From positions 1-64,000 of the IMG/VR virus record IMGVR_UViG_3300025117_000061: a DNA stretch of 64,000 nucleotides; one strand, written 5' to 3'. Each line of letters opens with the position of its first letter. Within the stretch, counting starts at the first letter, position 1. Under the pieces are notes generated by a model. The model was not told the DNA's origin and ran no database searches. It was given only the letters and a program-made list of their open reading frames with translations. This document shows, piece after piece, positions 6,194-13,454 of this stretch. Source of the DNA: a virus. The position numbers and the translations under genes were made by a program.

Positions 6194-6451
6194 ATGGCCG
6201 AAAAAGCAGTAACGGTAACACAGTCGGTCAGAATCACTTACGACGAATCGAAGTTCACCGAAGAGTGGATGGCTGAATTCAGGTCGTATATGTATTCTTT
6301 TGAGACCATTGACAATCATCTGAAATACTTATCGCAATTAGCAGCCGTGGGGATTTGGGTCAACACCGATAGTTTCCTTGAAGGCTACGGAATAGCCAAA
6401 GACTTTGGCCTAAATTTCGAGATTGAGGATATTGAGACGGAGATTGAGTAA
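6194..6451 (+). CDS. Small soluble phage protein
   Basis: 85 residues after GGAAGAAAAATAT-ATG, acidic, with no cysteine pairs or membrane segment. The C-terminal GYGIAKDFGLNFEIEDIETE is strongly acidic. No family recognised. Confidence 0.6.
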   Translation: MAEKAVTVTQSVRITYDESKFTEEWMAEFRSYMYSFETIDNHLKYLSQLAAVGIWVNTDSFLEGYGIAKDFGLNFEIEDIETEIE

Positions 6452-6477
6452 CCCAACATCAAAGGAGAGTAACCAAC

Positions 6478-6834
6478 ATGAGCACCCACCCGAATGTAAT
6501 CTTGATGGTTGTTATAACGCCGGAAGGTCTGTCCAGAAAGACCATGAAAAAAATTTTGGCCGATAACGGCATTGACGATCCAGAAGGAGAGATAACCATC
6601 GGAACAGAGCAGTACAGATTTATTGTCATGGAAGAGACTTACGACAAGTCAAACCAAATAGAGGCCAAGGAGGGAGACCTAATATTTTTCGATCTTGTGA
6701 CCTATGGGTATGGCGAATCCATCACATGGTCGAACCTTCAGGAAAGGAAGGAAGCATTGGAGCGGTGGGCTTTCGAAACGAGCGGGAAGCACCACTGTTC
6801 CTTTGAAATCAGAGTTTCCGCTAACTATTGGTAA
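6478..6834 (+). CDS. Soluble phage protein, unknown
   Basis: 118 residues after AAAGGAGAGTAACCAAC-ATG. The N-terminus (NVILMVVITPEGLSRKTMKK) looks like a beta strand followed by helix; no catalytic motif is visible. The gene is well separated with its own ribosome site. Function unknown. Confidence 0.65.
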   Translation: MSTHPNVILMVVITPEGLSRKTMKKILADNGIDDPEGEITIGTEQYRFIVMEETYDKSNQIEAKEGDLIFFDLVTYGYGESITWSNLQERKEALERWAFETSGKHHCSFEIRVSANYW

Positions 6835-6844
6835 AGGAGACGCC

Positions 6845-7027
6845 ATGCCAACATTCGTACAAGTTTCACGCCCAGGTATGGGCAGCTACACCGACGAACT
6901 AAAGAACCTCCCCAATATTCTGCAAGGAGAATTTGAGCAGAAGGACGTGGGCGCCAAGGTTTCTTTTGAGTTCGTCGCAATGACACAGGAAGAGTTTGAT
7001 TCTCTGCCCGAATTCACTGGATGGTGA
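6845..7027 (+). CDS. Small acidic phage protein
   Basis: 60 residues after AAAGGAGACGCC-ATG. Short strands and acidic loops (MTQEEFDSLPEFTGW at the end) with no recognised motif. It follows the previous gene by 10 bases in the same operon. Confidence 0.6.
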   Translation: MPTFVQVSRPGMGSYTDELKNLPNILQGEFEQKDVGAKVSFEFVAMTQEEFDSLPEFTGW

Positions 7028-7055
7028 TTTAACTTACAGCAAAGGAGAGGACAGA

Positions 7056-7292
7056 ATGCCACTTTGTGAGTGCTCCAATTGGGCAAGAGAAAGTTCAAAG
7101 GTCTTCACGGACCATCATCCCAGGTGCCAACAGTATGATCCAGAAGGAGATGCCTTCAAGATTGTTGTGGCCCTGATTGAAGGTATTGACGCTTGGGCCG
7201 GAGATGAAGACGGAGTGCATCCCGATTGTTGGGGTGCCTATAAAATGGCAGAGGCTTTTGTTGGTCGAATCCCCAAGAACAGGGGAGAATAG
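7056..7292 (+). CDS. Small Cys/His phage protein
   Basis: 78 residues after AAAGGAGAGGACAG-ATG. CECSNWA at the start plus DHHPRCQQYDPEGD resembles a phage family with the same opening Cys/His pattern, presumably metal-binding. The rest is helical. It is the last gene before the structured intergenic region 7293-7514. Confidence 0.6.
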   Translation: MPLCECSNWARESSKVFTDHHPRCQQYDPEGDAFKIVVALIEGIDAWAGDEDGVHPDCWGAYKMAEAFVGRIPKNRGE

Positions 7293-7330
7293 GAGGAATT
7301 TTCACTTGTGTTTCTAGCGCGATTCTTCTC

Positions 7331-7359
7331 TTGCGATTCGTACATTCCCGTGCTAATAT
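7331..7359 (+). promoter_or_regulatory. Sigma70-type promoter before the HNH leader RNA
   Basis: TTGCGA (7331-7336) and TAATAT (7354-7359) are separated by exactly 17 bp in an intergenic region. Predicted transcription begins near 7366, so it would first make the structured RNA that follows. Confidence 0.55.
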
Positions 7360-7365
7360 GGTTGT

Positions 7366-7499
7366 ACCAAATTAAGCACGGGAGCCTCCGTTATGGCATT
7401 TTTTATTTGCAGACAATTATTTAGCGCCAAGGGAGGCGGTAGCCGAAAGGCCCGCGGGCTTTGCTTAAGCCTGGCATCCCCTTGGCGCTTTTTATTTTT
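7366..7499 (+). ncRNA. Structured leader or small RNA ending in a terminator, upstream of an HNH gene
   Basis: An 11 bp stem pairs AGCGCCAAGGG (7423-7433) with CCCTTGGCGCT (7479-7489). Inside it are GCC-GAAA-GGC (7442-7451) and GGCTT-TGCTT-AAGCC (7457-7471), so the whole is a three-way junction. It is followed by TTTTTATTTTT, so the outer stem can act as an intrinsic terminator. With the promoter at 7331 this gives an RNA of about 130 bases. The HNH start is 26 bases downstream, so the element may be an attenuator, or a separate small RNA. Confidence 0.5.
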
Positions 7500-7514
7500 C
7501 TGGGGGAGACAATT

Positions 7515-8054
7515 ATGCCGAAAAACAATGATGAGATAAGCCTGTATCGCACCTGGAACACAATGAAGCAACGGTGTTACAATGCTAAGAGTAAAGATTA
7601 TAAATACTATGGTGCAAGGGGTATCGCTATTTGTGAGGAATGGAGAAACAGTTTTCATATCTTCAAGAAAGACATGGGGCTGAGGCCTTCTCCAGGTCAC
7701 ACCATAGACAGGATCAACAACGACGGTAATTATTGTCTCGAAAATTGTAGATGGGCGACACGTCGGGAGCAAAACGAGAACCGTAAGCCCAACCACAGTT
7801 CCACCCGTAGACCTTACTGTAAGCATATTCCTTCATCTCTACGAAGGGGAGTAAAAATATCCTACCAAATAGCCAGCCAAATAAGGGCATCAAGGGCCGA
7901 CGGCGTCTCCGTCAAGGACCTACATAAAATATATAAGATCAGTAGTCAGATGATTTCCCTGATATTATTAAATCGTTGCTGGCACACCGAACTTCCTGCG
8001 GGGCACATATTTCTTGACGTGGACGGGAACCAACCGCACCACACGGGGGCATAG
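7515..8054 (+). CDS. HNH homing-type endonuclease
   Basis: 179 residues after GGGGGAGACAATT-ATG. The N-terminal 80 residues hold the phage HNH pattern: RTWNTMKQRCYNAKSKDYKY, YGARGIAICEEW, then TIDRINNDGNYCLENCRWAT with the conserved Asp/Arg and Asn. Proteins of this type cut DNA and often move as free-standing homing genes. The C-terminal part (VKDLHKIYKISSQMISLIL) is a helix-turn-helix-like DNA-binding segment. It sits between small early genes and a DNA methylase, behind its own promoter and terminator, as expected for an inserted mobile gene. Confidence 0.85.
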   Translation: MPKNNDEISLYRTWNTMKQRCYNAKSKDYKYYGARGIAICEEWRNSFHIFKKDMGLRPSPGHTIDRINNDGNYCLENCRWATRREQNENRKPNHSSTRRPYCKHIPSSLRRGVKISYQIASQIRASRADGVSVKDLHKIYKISSQMISLILLNRCWHTELPAGHIFLDVDGNQPHHTGA

Positions 8055-8068
8055 TTGGAGGATGAGCA

Positions 8069-9613
8069 GTGCCAGTCTACTATAACGACATAGATCCAAT
8101 CTCATGTGCAGTGACCAGAGAGCTAATTCAGGACGGGCTATTGCCGAAAGGATACGTGGATGAGCGACCAATCCAGGAAGTACAGGCAGATGACCTTGTG
8201 GGGTACACTTGGGCATCGTTCTTCAACGGCTTCGGGGGGTGGGTCCACGCCCTTGAGCTTGCAGGATGGCCGAGAGATCGACAAGTTTGGCTCGCGTCCT
8301 TGCCATGCCAGCCATGGTCTTGCGCCGGCAAAGGAGAAGGGGAAGCCGACGAGCGTCATTTGTGGCCCGTCTTCCGCGATCTCGTTGCTCAGTGTCGCCC
8401 TGACTTCATCCTTGGGGAACAGGTGCCGGGAGCGGTTGGGAAGGGTTGGCTCGATGGAGTACGACATGACTTGGAAAATCTCAACTTCGCCGTTGGGGTG
8501 GTCGTACTCCCAGCTTGCGGCCAGGGCGAGGAAGAAGCCATTCTTGTACTTGGGGAAGACGGCTTGCGGGAGAAGAGTGTTCTCGTCGGGCCACCCCACA
8601 TCCGACAACGTTTATTTTGGGGAGCTGTGCGGGTGGCAGACGTGCAAGGCTCACGATGGGGAATGGAGTTCTCCAAGGACGAGCGGAAGACCCATAGAGA
8701 AATCGACGCACCTACAGACTCAGGTTCAGGCTTGTCTGGCGGGATGGCCGACTCCGAAAGTTCAGGAAGCGGAATCCAAGGAGAGGCCAAGTCGGGCGGC
8801 AACCGGACGGACTACGGAGTACCTGGGGAGACAGGTTCAGGGATGCGTCCTAACGGGATGGAACACAACCAGAGCGACAGACTGCACGAACGGGGGGCCG
8901 AATCAGGCGGGCGGTGCGCTGCCGGCGGATGCTGCGATGATCTGCGGATACCCAACGCCGAGAACGATCACGGGCGGCGCGGAGAGTACGGAGAGGAAGC
9001 AGGAGCTTGGCAGGACGGAGAGCGGCGGCGGGGACTTACAGGCTGTTGTGTGCTTGATGGACGGATGGAGAACGCCCAACGCTCAGATGATCGAGCCGAA
9101 GGGCAATGTGACGAAGCTCTGTTGTCGGACTCCGCAAGACCCACAAGTGGGATTGGCGGATCAAGTTGTGATGGTTCAGGGGTGGTGCTCACCAATGGCG
9201 CAGGACCACACGCGGGGGACGGCTCCACCGCGCCCGCAAGACTCAGGGGTCCCACTCAGTCAGCAAGTATCTGGTCTGACTATACCATCGTCACCTGCCG
9301 AGACCGAACCAAGGACGGAATCCCCAAAGCCAGGCGCATCCCAAGGCAGATTGAACCCGGCATTCTCCGCTGTAGCGCTGATGGAATTCCCTATGTCGTT
9401 TCTTCTCTCGGCTCACCGGGCAATCCTGAAATACAACGTTGCGAAGAAGGCCGCGAAGAAGGGGAAGTCTCCACGTTCCCGCTCAGCCCCAAAGAAGCGT
9501 GGCAAGGAAGCAGAGTCGGGCTGTTGAAGCTGGCCGGGAACGCAATCAACTGCAAAATCGCGGCTGAGTTCGTGAGAGGATTCATGGAGTGTATCAACAG
9601 CGACGCACAATAA
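8069..9613 (+). CDS. DNA cytosine-5 methyltransferase
   Basis: 514 residues after GGAGGATGAGCA, starting GTG. It transfers a methyl group from S-adenosylmethionine to cytosine C5. Visible family motifs are FFNGFGGW (about 51-58, motif I), LPCQPWSC (78-85, motif IV with the catalytic Cys), GEQV (116-119, motif VI in a variant form), QRLFW (motif VIII) and, near the end, LAGNAINCKIAAEFVRGFM (motif X). Between motifs VIII and X lies a long polar, low-complexity target-recognition region of about 230 residues that includes repeated ADSES, NAEN and MENAQ phrases. Much of the gene is also open in the +1 frame (next entry). It may protect the phage genome from host restriction (inference). Confidence 0.9.
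   Translation: MPVYYNDIDPISCAVTRELIQDGLLPKGYVDERPIQEVQADDLVGYTWASFFNGFGGWVHALELAGWPRDRQVWLASLPCQPWSCAGKGEGEADERHLWPVFRDLVAQCRPDFILGEQVPGAVGKGWLDGVRHDLENLNFAVGVVVLPACGQGEEEAILVLGEDGLREKSVLVGPPHIRQRLFWGAVRVADVQGSRWGMEFSKDERKTHREIDAPTDSGSGLSGGMADSESSGSGIQGEAKSGGNRTDYGVPGETGSGMRPNGMEHNQSDRLHERGAESGGRCAAGGCCDDLRIPNAENDHGRRGEYGEEAGAWQDGERRRGLTGCCVLDGRMENAQRSDDRAEGQCDEALLSDSARPTSGIGGSSCDGSGVVLTNGAGPHAGDGSTAPARLRGPTQSASIWSDYTIVTCRDRTKDGIPKARRIPRQIEPGILRCSADGIPYVVSSLGSPGNPEIQRCEEGREEGEVSTFPLSPKEAWQGSRVGLLKLAGNAINCKIAAEFVRGFMECINSDAQ
8160..9527 (+). CDS. Long overlapping +1-frame ORF with GW-TP repeats inside the methylase gene
   Basis: 455 residues, wholly inside the methylase gene in the +1 frame. 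AAAGGA lies seven bases before its ATG. The product is not random: it carries repeated units GWPTPKVQEAES, GWNTTRATDC, GYPTPRTITG, GWRTPNAQM and GWCSPMAQDH, then SQGRLNPAFSAVALMEFPMS and a basic tail (KKAAKKGKSPRSR). From memory, similar overlapping proteins occur with other phage methylases; I could not check this. Conserved repeats in a frame that must also encode the methylase recognition region suggest true dual coding. Function unknown; a shadow kept open by composition is the alternative. Confidence 0.5.
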   Translation: MSDQSRKYRQMTLWGTLGHRSSTASGGGSTPLSLQDGREIDKFGSRPCHASHGLAPAKEKGKPTSVICGPSSAISLLSVALTSSLGNRCRERLGRVGSMEYDMTWKISTSPLGWSYSQLAARARKKPFLYLGKTACGRRVFSSGHPTSDNVYFGELCGWQTCKAHDGEWSSPRTSGRPIEKSTHLQTQVQACLAGWPTPKVQEAESKERPSRAATGRTTEYLGRQVQGCVLTGWNTTRATDCTNGGPNQAGGALPADAAMICGYPTPRTITGGAESTERKQELGRTESGGGDLQAVVCLMDGWRTPNAQMIEPKGNVTKLCCRTPQDPQVGLADQVVMVQGWCSPMAQDHTRGTAPPRPQDSGVPLSQQVSGLTIPSSPAETEPRTESPKPGASQGRLNPAFSAVALMEFPMSFLLSAHRAILKYNVAKKAAKKGKSPRSRSAPKKRGKEAESGC

Positions 9614-9648
9614 CCCCCACGCACATGTGGGTTGAGAGGGGAGATGAG

Positions 9649-10287
9649 ATGACACTTAAGGACAGAATCCTGAGAGCTTGCAAGGCTGATTCAATTCCAG
9701 AAGGCGAATCCGGGTTGTGGTCGGTCAACAAGTTTGTCGCAGAGACGGACATCCAAGGATTGAGAGGAGACAAGGAGGAACTACTTCCGGCAGGCAATTA
9801 TACCTACCTTCGCAGGCTTACCACGGGGACGATGCACCGAAACCCGCCCGGCGAAATCGTCATGGAGGACACGGACGTTGAACTGCTGAAGCACATGAAC
9901 TTTATGCTCAAGGTTTACGGTCGAGTCTTAGTGACGGGTCTTGGCCTGGGCTGTGTAGTTCGCGGACTTCTCATGAACCCCGCCGTTGAATCCGTCGTGT
10001 GCATTGAGAGATCTGCCAACGTGCTCAAACTCGTTCGGGACTACATGCCGAAAGAGCGGTTGACCGTTATTCATGCAGACGCCCTTGAATGGACCAAATC
10101 AAACAGTGAGCACTTCGACTGTGCGTACCATGATCTTTGGACCGACCGGGAAGCTGGCGAGCCTCACTTGCAAGTTTGGCACGGTAAGCTGTTAAAGTAT
10201 TGTCGCAACATAGCGAAGCTTCAAGGTGCTTGGGCTTTCCCTCATCAACTCAAGCGAGCCTATGGGCGCCACATAGAATTGGCGTAG
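9649..10287 (+). CDS. Class I SAM-dependent methyltransferase-like protein
   Basis: 212 residues from the ATG after GAGAGGGGAGATGAG. RVLVTGLGLGCVVRGLLMNP is a glycine-rich SAM-binding loop, followed by VVCIERSANVLKLVRDY (acidic residue closing the second strand) and VIHADALEW (adenine-side Asp), in the spermidine synthase-like order. The substrate cannot be told. It follows the cytosine methylase directly, so another DNA or small-molecule modification is possible. A short hairpin (CCCAC/GTGGG) lies in the gap before it. Confidence 0.75.
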   Translation: MTLKDRILRACKADSIPEGESGLWSVNKFVAETDIQGLRGDKEELLPAGNYTYLRRLTTGTMHRNPPGEIVMEDTDVELLKHMNFMLKVYGRVLVTGLGLGCVVRGLLMNPAVESVVCIERSANVLKLVRDYMPKERLTVIHADALEWTKSNSEHFDCAYHDLWTDREAGEPHLQVWHGKLLKYCRNIAKLQGAWAFPHQLKRAYGRHIELA

Positions 10288-10302
10288 GAGGGAAAAGACG
10301 TC

Positions 10303-10587
10303 ATGAACACATGGCCCAATGGCTACAGACACGCAATGGATCAAGACGAACATGAGCGGTGGAATTCGTACAACTACCCAGGCACTCGGCAACTCTGTGT
10401 CGAGTGTGACGAGCCCACCGGACGATGTGAGGACGATTCGATTTACACTGAGGATGGGCATGGTCCGCTTTGTTTGGAATGTTGGCACCAGACTGATGAA
10501 TCCGAGAAGGATGGCCGGCTCGACTGGCGAAAGAAGCATCAGGGGTTTGCGATTGTTGGAGTTGTTGGCGAGAAGAAGGAGGGATAA
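10303..10587 (+). CDS. Small zinc-binding phage protein
   Basis: 94 residues after GGAGGGAAAAGACGTC-ATG. CVECDEPTGRCEDDSIY and PLCLECWHQ give two CxxC pairs about 27 residues apart, matching a phage zinc-ribbon style. The tail is basic. Function unknown. Confidence 0.65.
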   Translation: MNTWPNGYRHAMDQDEHERWNSYNYPGTRQLCVECDEPTGRCEDDSIYTEDGHGPLCLECWHQTDESEKDGRLDWRKKHQGFAIVGVVGEKKEG

Positions 10588-10591
10588 AATA

Positions 10592-10921
10592 ATGAGTAAC
10601 GCAAGCCGAGAGGCAGCCAAGACCATGTACGAAGCCTATCGCGCCCAGATCGCAGAACTGGCCCCGGCATGTTACCGGCGCTTGGAATTCGAGGAGCTGA
10701 AGCCGGCCATGAAGAGTGGTTGGCTTGCCGTGGCGCATGAGGTCGAGCAGCGCAACTACCAGCTTCTCAACGCCGTTCAAATGGCCTACCGTAAGCACCA
10801 CCTGGGCGACGAGTCTATCGGGTGGGAAGAACTGGGGAATGTCCTCCTTGACGCTCTTTGTGAGGCCATGGGAGATGATGGGTATCAACGATGGGTCGAG
10901 AAAACAAAGGAGGAGGGTTGA
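10592..10921 (+). CDS. Helical phage protein related to the one at 5484
   Basis: 109 residues after GAAGGAGGGATAAAATA-ATG. It shares the pattern MYEAYRAQ ... PAMKSGWLAVAHEVE with the 5484 gene and continues with a further helical region (VQMAYRKHHLGDESIGWEEL). Function unknown. Confidence 0.65.
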   Translation: MSNASREAAKTMYEAYRAQIAELAPACYRRLEFEELKPAMKSGWLAVAHEVEQRNYQLLNAVQMAYRKHHLGDESIGWEELGNVLLDALCEAMGDDGYQRWVEKTKEEG

Positions 10922-10924
10922 CCA

Positions 10925-11161
10925 ATGAAGCTATCAGAACTAATCGCAGCCATTGGCGATGACAATGTGTTTGTCCAGAATTTGGCCGACAACGTGGTGA
11001 ATGCTACAGCCACGAAGAGCCGGGGCGACAAGGTAACATTCATGGCCCCGACCGGGAAGGGGGTGGCACTGGCGACTTGTGCCTTGACCGGACACAAACC
11101 CGAGTGGGTGGGGTTGGTTCTTTGGATTTCGAGAGACAAGATTCCGGAGGATATGAAATGA
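10925..11161 (+). CDS. Small soluble phage protein
   Basis: 78 residues after AAAGGAGGAGGGTTGACCA-ATG. Alternating strands (KVTFMAPTGKGVALATCALT) and few charges at the end. This layout is common among accessory phage proteins. It couples to the next gene by ATGA. Function unknown. Confidence 0.65.
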   Translation: MKLSELIAAIGDDNVFVQNLADNVVNATATKSRGDKVTFMAPTGKGVALATCALTGHKPEWVGLVLWISRDKIPEDMK

Positions 11162-11310
11162 ATCAGGTAGTTATAACGTCAACAGAACATATCGTCGATT
11201 TATCAGAAGACGCGACCCGCATCGAGCGCGAACGGTGCCTCAAGATTTGTGACGAGGCGGTGGTAAATAGCTGGAGGTTTGCGGGCCTTTTTTTGGGGGA
11301 TGACCGATGA
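11158..11310 (+). CDS. Small phage protein (50 residues)
   Basis: Starts in an ATGA overlap, with GGAGG nine bases upstream. It contains HIVDLSEDATRIERERCLKI, a helix-rich acidic segment seen in several small phage proteins. Function unknown. Confidence 0.5.
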   Translation: MNQVVITSTEHIVDLSEDATRIERERCLKICDEAVVNSWRFAGLFLGDDR

Positions 11311-11383
11311 GTTCTTGCCAATCGTGATCGGGAATGTTTGGGAGAATCTCGAGCTTCTTGGGGGCGATGAAATTTCCTCTTGA
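11300..11383 (+). CDS. Tiny ORF (27 residues)
   Basis: MTDEFLPIVIGNVWENLELL and seven more residues follow a GGGGG immediately before ATG. It overlaps the end of the preceding gene, and its stop lies within the -35 of the promoter below. Translation is possible but unproven. Confidence 0.3.
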   Translation: MTDEFLPIVIGNVWENLELLGGDEISS

Positions 11384-11418
11384 CATCCCATGACACATAC
11401 ATTAATGTTTACACATTA
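11380..11418 (+). promoter_or_regulatory. Promoter with overlapping inverted-repeat operator
   Basis: A perfect TTGACA (11380-11385) is followed after 17 bp by TAATGT (11403-11408). TAATGT-TTAC-ACATTA (11403-11418) is a perfect 6 bp inverted repeat covering the -10. The gene 23 bp further on encodes a ribbon-helix-helix protein, the type that usually represses itself at such a site. Confidence 0.55.
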
Positions 11419-11440
11419 CATCGGAAAGGGAGGTGATTGA

Positions 11441-11632
11441 ATGAAGCAAAAGGCTATGGCGCGGACTCAGCTCTGCATTCCAGAAGATCTCAAGGATTGG
11501 CTTTTGGGCCATGCTCACTCCAAGGGCATGAGCATGGCTGAACTTGTCAGGAAAATTGCGGGTGATTTCATGGCGAAGGAAAAGAAATGGGAAAAAGCAA
11601 AGCAAGGAGGGTCGATAAGTGAGAGAAGATAA
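11441..11632 (+). CDS. Ribbon-helix-helix DNA-binding protein (Arc/CopG-like)
   Basis: 63 residues after GGGAGGTGATTGA-ATG. The pattern is a beta strand RTQLCIPEDLKDWL, helix A, a turn at SKGMSMAELVRKIAGDF and a basic tail. It matches the Arc/CopG fold, in which a dimer inserts the strand into the DNA major groove. The inverted repeat over its promoter is its likely own operator (inference). It heads a new transcription unit. Confidence 0.7.
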   Translation: MKQKAMARTQLCIPEDLKDWLLGHAHSKGMSMAELVRKIAGDFMAKEKKWEKAKQGGSISERR

Positions 11633-12053
11633 CGGGATTGCTTTCTGTGTGTGCCCGGTATGCTGGACCAAGTTTGATCCTCCAGAGTTGGGCGATAACG
11701 AGCATGGAATCATCAACAAAACGTGGTGCTGCTCAGAGGGATGCGCCAAACAAAGAGATACCAATGTCAAAACATTAAGACCGGCACATACTCTATTGGC
11801 TCTCAGGCGTCAGCCGTTCGAGATGTCAAATTTAGAGCACAGGGCCGTGGTTGAGAATGCAATTGGGAAACCACTTAGGCGAACCGCGCCCGTTCATCAT
11901 GTCAATGAAAACAAGCGCGATAATTCTCCGTCAAATCTGGTCGCTTGCGACAGTACGGCGTACCATCATTTGCTACACCGGAGGCAACGAGCCTTTTATG
12001 CCTGCGGAGATCCCAATAAGACGCTCAACACAAGGACCGGAAGATGGGAATAA
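11619..12053 (+). CDS. HNH endonuclease with N-terminal zinc motif
   Basis: 144 residues from GTG after GGAGGGTCGATAA. CPVCWTKFDPPE with WCCSEGC near residue 40 forms a likely zinc site. The C-terminal half is an HNH nuclease: RAVVENAIGKPLRRTAPVHH, VNENKRDNSPSNLVACDS, then AYHHLLHRR. This is one of three HNH proteins in the window; the others begin at 7515 and 28867. Free-standing homing endonuclease is the usual role. Confidence 0.8.
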   Translation: MREDNGIAFCVCPVCWTKFDPPELGDNEHGIINKTWCCSEGCAKQRDTNVKTLRPAHTLLALRRQPFEMSNLEHRAVVENAIGKPLRRTAPVHHVNENKRDNSPSNLVACDSTAYHHLLHRRQRAFYACGDPNKTLNTRTGRWE

Positions 12054-12113
12054 ATGGCAGACTCGGATTCAACCGGGTAGTGGTATTCACGCGGGAACGG
12101 AAGGAGGGCGAGA

Positions 12114-12329
12114 ATGGCGTGCTTATTGAATCACCACAAGGTCTTAAACGAAGCGGGTGAGGGCAAATGTTCGGTCCCGATGTGGCAAGGGGGAATGCCA
12201 GCCGGTTTTTGTGACATAGTAGCTTATGGGAGGCAGGAACCAAAACAGCGTAGATATGACGGATACTGCCCTGCCTTGGCTTGTTATGGGCATGGTGGGC
12301 CGCTTGAACGGAAGGATGGTGAAAAGTGA
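12114..12329 (+). CDS. Small Cys-rich phage protein
   Basis: 71 residues after GGAAGGAGGGCGAGA-ATG. Four cysteines are spread through the chain (KCSVPMWQGG, FCDIVAYG, YCPALACYGHGG), matching a phage family with a conserved CPxLAC-type end. A 37-residue frame from 12045 overlaps its start but has a poorer ribosome site. Confidence 0.6.
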   Translation: MACLLNHHKVLNEAGEGKCSVPMWQGGMPAGFCDIVAYGRQEPKQRRYDGYCPALACYGHGGPLERKDGEK

Positions 12330-12583
12330 GCGAGCACAAGACGAGGTTTGAGATCGGTGAAGAGGTGTTTACGGTACGAAACGATGACGAAATGGTGAGG
12401 GGGGAAATCTCATGGCGGAAAATCGTTACCAATGCCGGTAATGATTCGGTGGAATATTGCATCGTTGGACGGGCTTCATGGACTGCGGATGAATCTCGCG
12501 TCATGACCCGTTCCGAGGCCATGGCTTGGTACTGGAAAAAAGCCACGGACGATTTCATGGCCCTGTTTGGAGGCGCGCGATGA
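12326..12583 (+). CDS. Small soluble phage protein
   Basis: 85 residues from GTG overlapping the previous stop, with GGAAGG upstream. Mixed strands, then a C-terminal helix (SEAMAWYWKKATDDFMALFG). No motif recognised. Confidence 0.6.
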   Translation: MSEHKTRFEIGEEVFTVRNDDEMVRGEISWRKIVTNAGNDSVEYCIVGRASWTADESRVMTRSEAMAWYWKKATDDFMALFGGAR

Positions 12584-12762
12584 AGATCATCTTCAAGCGC
12601 AACGCCAACGACCGCGAAATGTGGGACATGATCACAGAGGTCAAGTCCCAGGGGAAACGCACGGTATGGGCCACGATCCATGAGGACTTTTTGCCTGGAA
12701 CATACGAGGATCGGTTGGACACAAACGAGGTCGTTTTGATCGCCGGGGTGGATGATGACTGA
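12580..12762 (+). CDS. Small soluble phage protein
   Basis: 60 residues in an ATGA overlap with the preceding gene and GGAGG upstream. Begins MKIIFKRNANDREMWDMITE and ends in an acidic tail. Function unknown. Confidence 0.6.
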   Translation: MKIIFKRNANDREMWDMITEVKSQGKRTVWATIHEDFLPGTYEDRLDTNEVVLIAGVDDD

Positions 12763-12949
12763 TTATTCCCGCGAGAAGCATGAGGCATTACGAGACCAAG
12801 ACCAGCCACCGATCAATCCGAGATACTACCGGAGATACGCCGACGTGGTTGACCGCATGGGGGTGTGGTGGTTGGAAGAGAAGGTGTTGGAGTGGGATCA
12901 TCCTGAGACTGTGCCGAGAAGGAGGGGAGTCAGTGGGCGTAGAGAATAA
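12752..12949 (+). CDS. Small basic phage protein
   Basis: 65 residues starting at tandem ATG codons after GGGGTGG, overlapping the previous gene. PRYYRRYADVVDRMGVWWLE suggests a helical core; the tail is Arg-rich. It overlaps the next start by 17 bases. Function unknown. Confidence 0.5.
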   Translation: MMTDYSREKHEALRDQDQPPINPRYYRRYADVVDRMGVWWLEEKVLEWDHPETVPRRRGVSGRRE

Positions 12950-13439
12950 GTACCCGATTTATAGCACATCTGCAACGTGGATCGAGAAGGGCATGGATCA
13001 CCCAAACAGCACATCTTTCCAGACCATGTTCCCAATCGGTACAACTATTGAGGGTGCCCGCCAAGATGCCATTCGGTGGTGGGATGCCTACCAGGAATCC
13101 ACTGGATGGAACAAGGACAAGCCCCCTCTCGGTGACCGGCTTATCGGATTGGTGTCCATTGAGGTGAGATATGTAGAGCATGAATCGTGGGTATCGGGAT
13201 GGTTTCAGCATATCACGAGGAATGTTCATTTGTCAGACGATGAAATATTGCAGTCGTTCTCCGATTTTGTGTCCAGAAAAACACGTCAAAACATAAGGAA
13301 TGGCCACGAGTCCACGGACACGAACTTCGATAGCAAGCTTCCGTATCATTGCCTGATGGGGGCCGAAGACGAATGGCGGTGGAAACTTTGCCGGTGTGAG
13401 CACTGTCAAAAACGAGGGGTGGTCACCATTGACCATTAA
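12933..13439 (+). CDS. Unknown phage protein with C-terminal Cys pair
   Basis: 168 residues from GTG preceded by GGAGGGGAGTCA. The frame is open further left only as a shadow of the previous gene. Features are GARQDAIRWWDAYQESTGW and, at the end, LCRCEHCQKRG, a possible metal site. It directly precedes the recombination genes. Function unknown. Confidence 0.65.
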   Translation: MGVENKYPIYSTSATWIEKGMDHPNSTSFQTMFPIGTTIEGARQDAIRWWDAYQESTGWNKDKPPLGDRLIGLVSIEVRYVEHESWVSGWFQHITRNVHLSDDEILQSFSDFVSRKTRQNIRNGHESTDTNFDSKLPYHCLMGAEDEWRWKLCRCEHCQKRGVVTIDH

Positions 13440-13454
13440 GAAGGAGGGGAGAGC

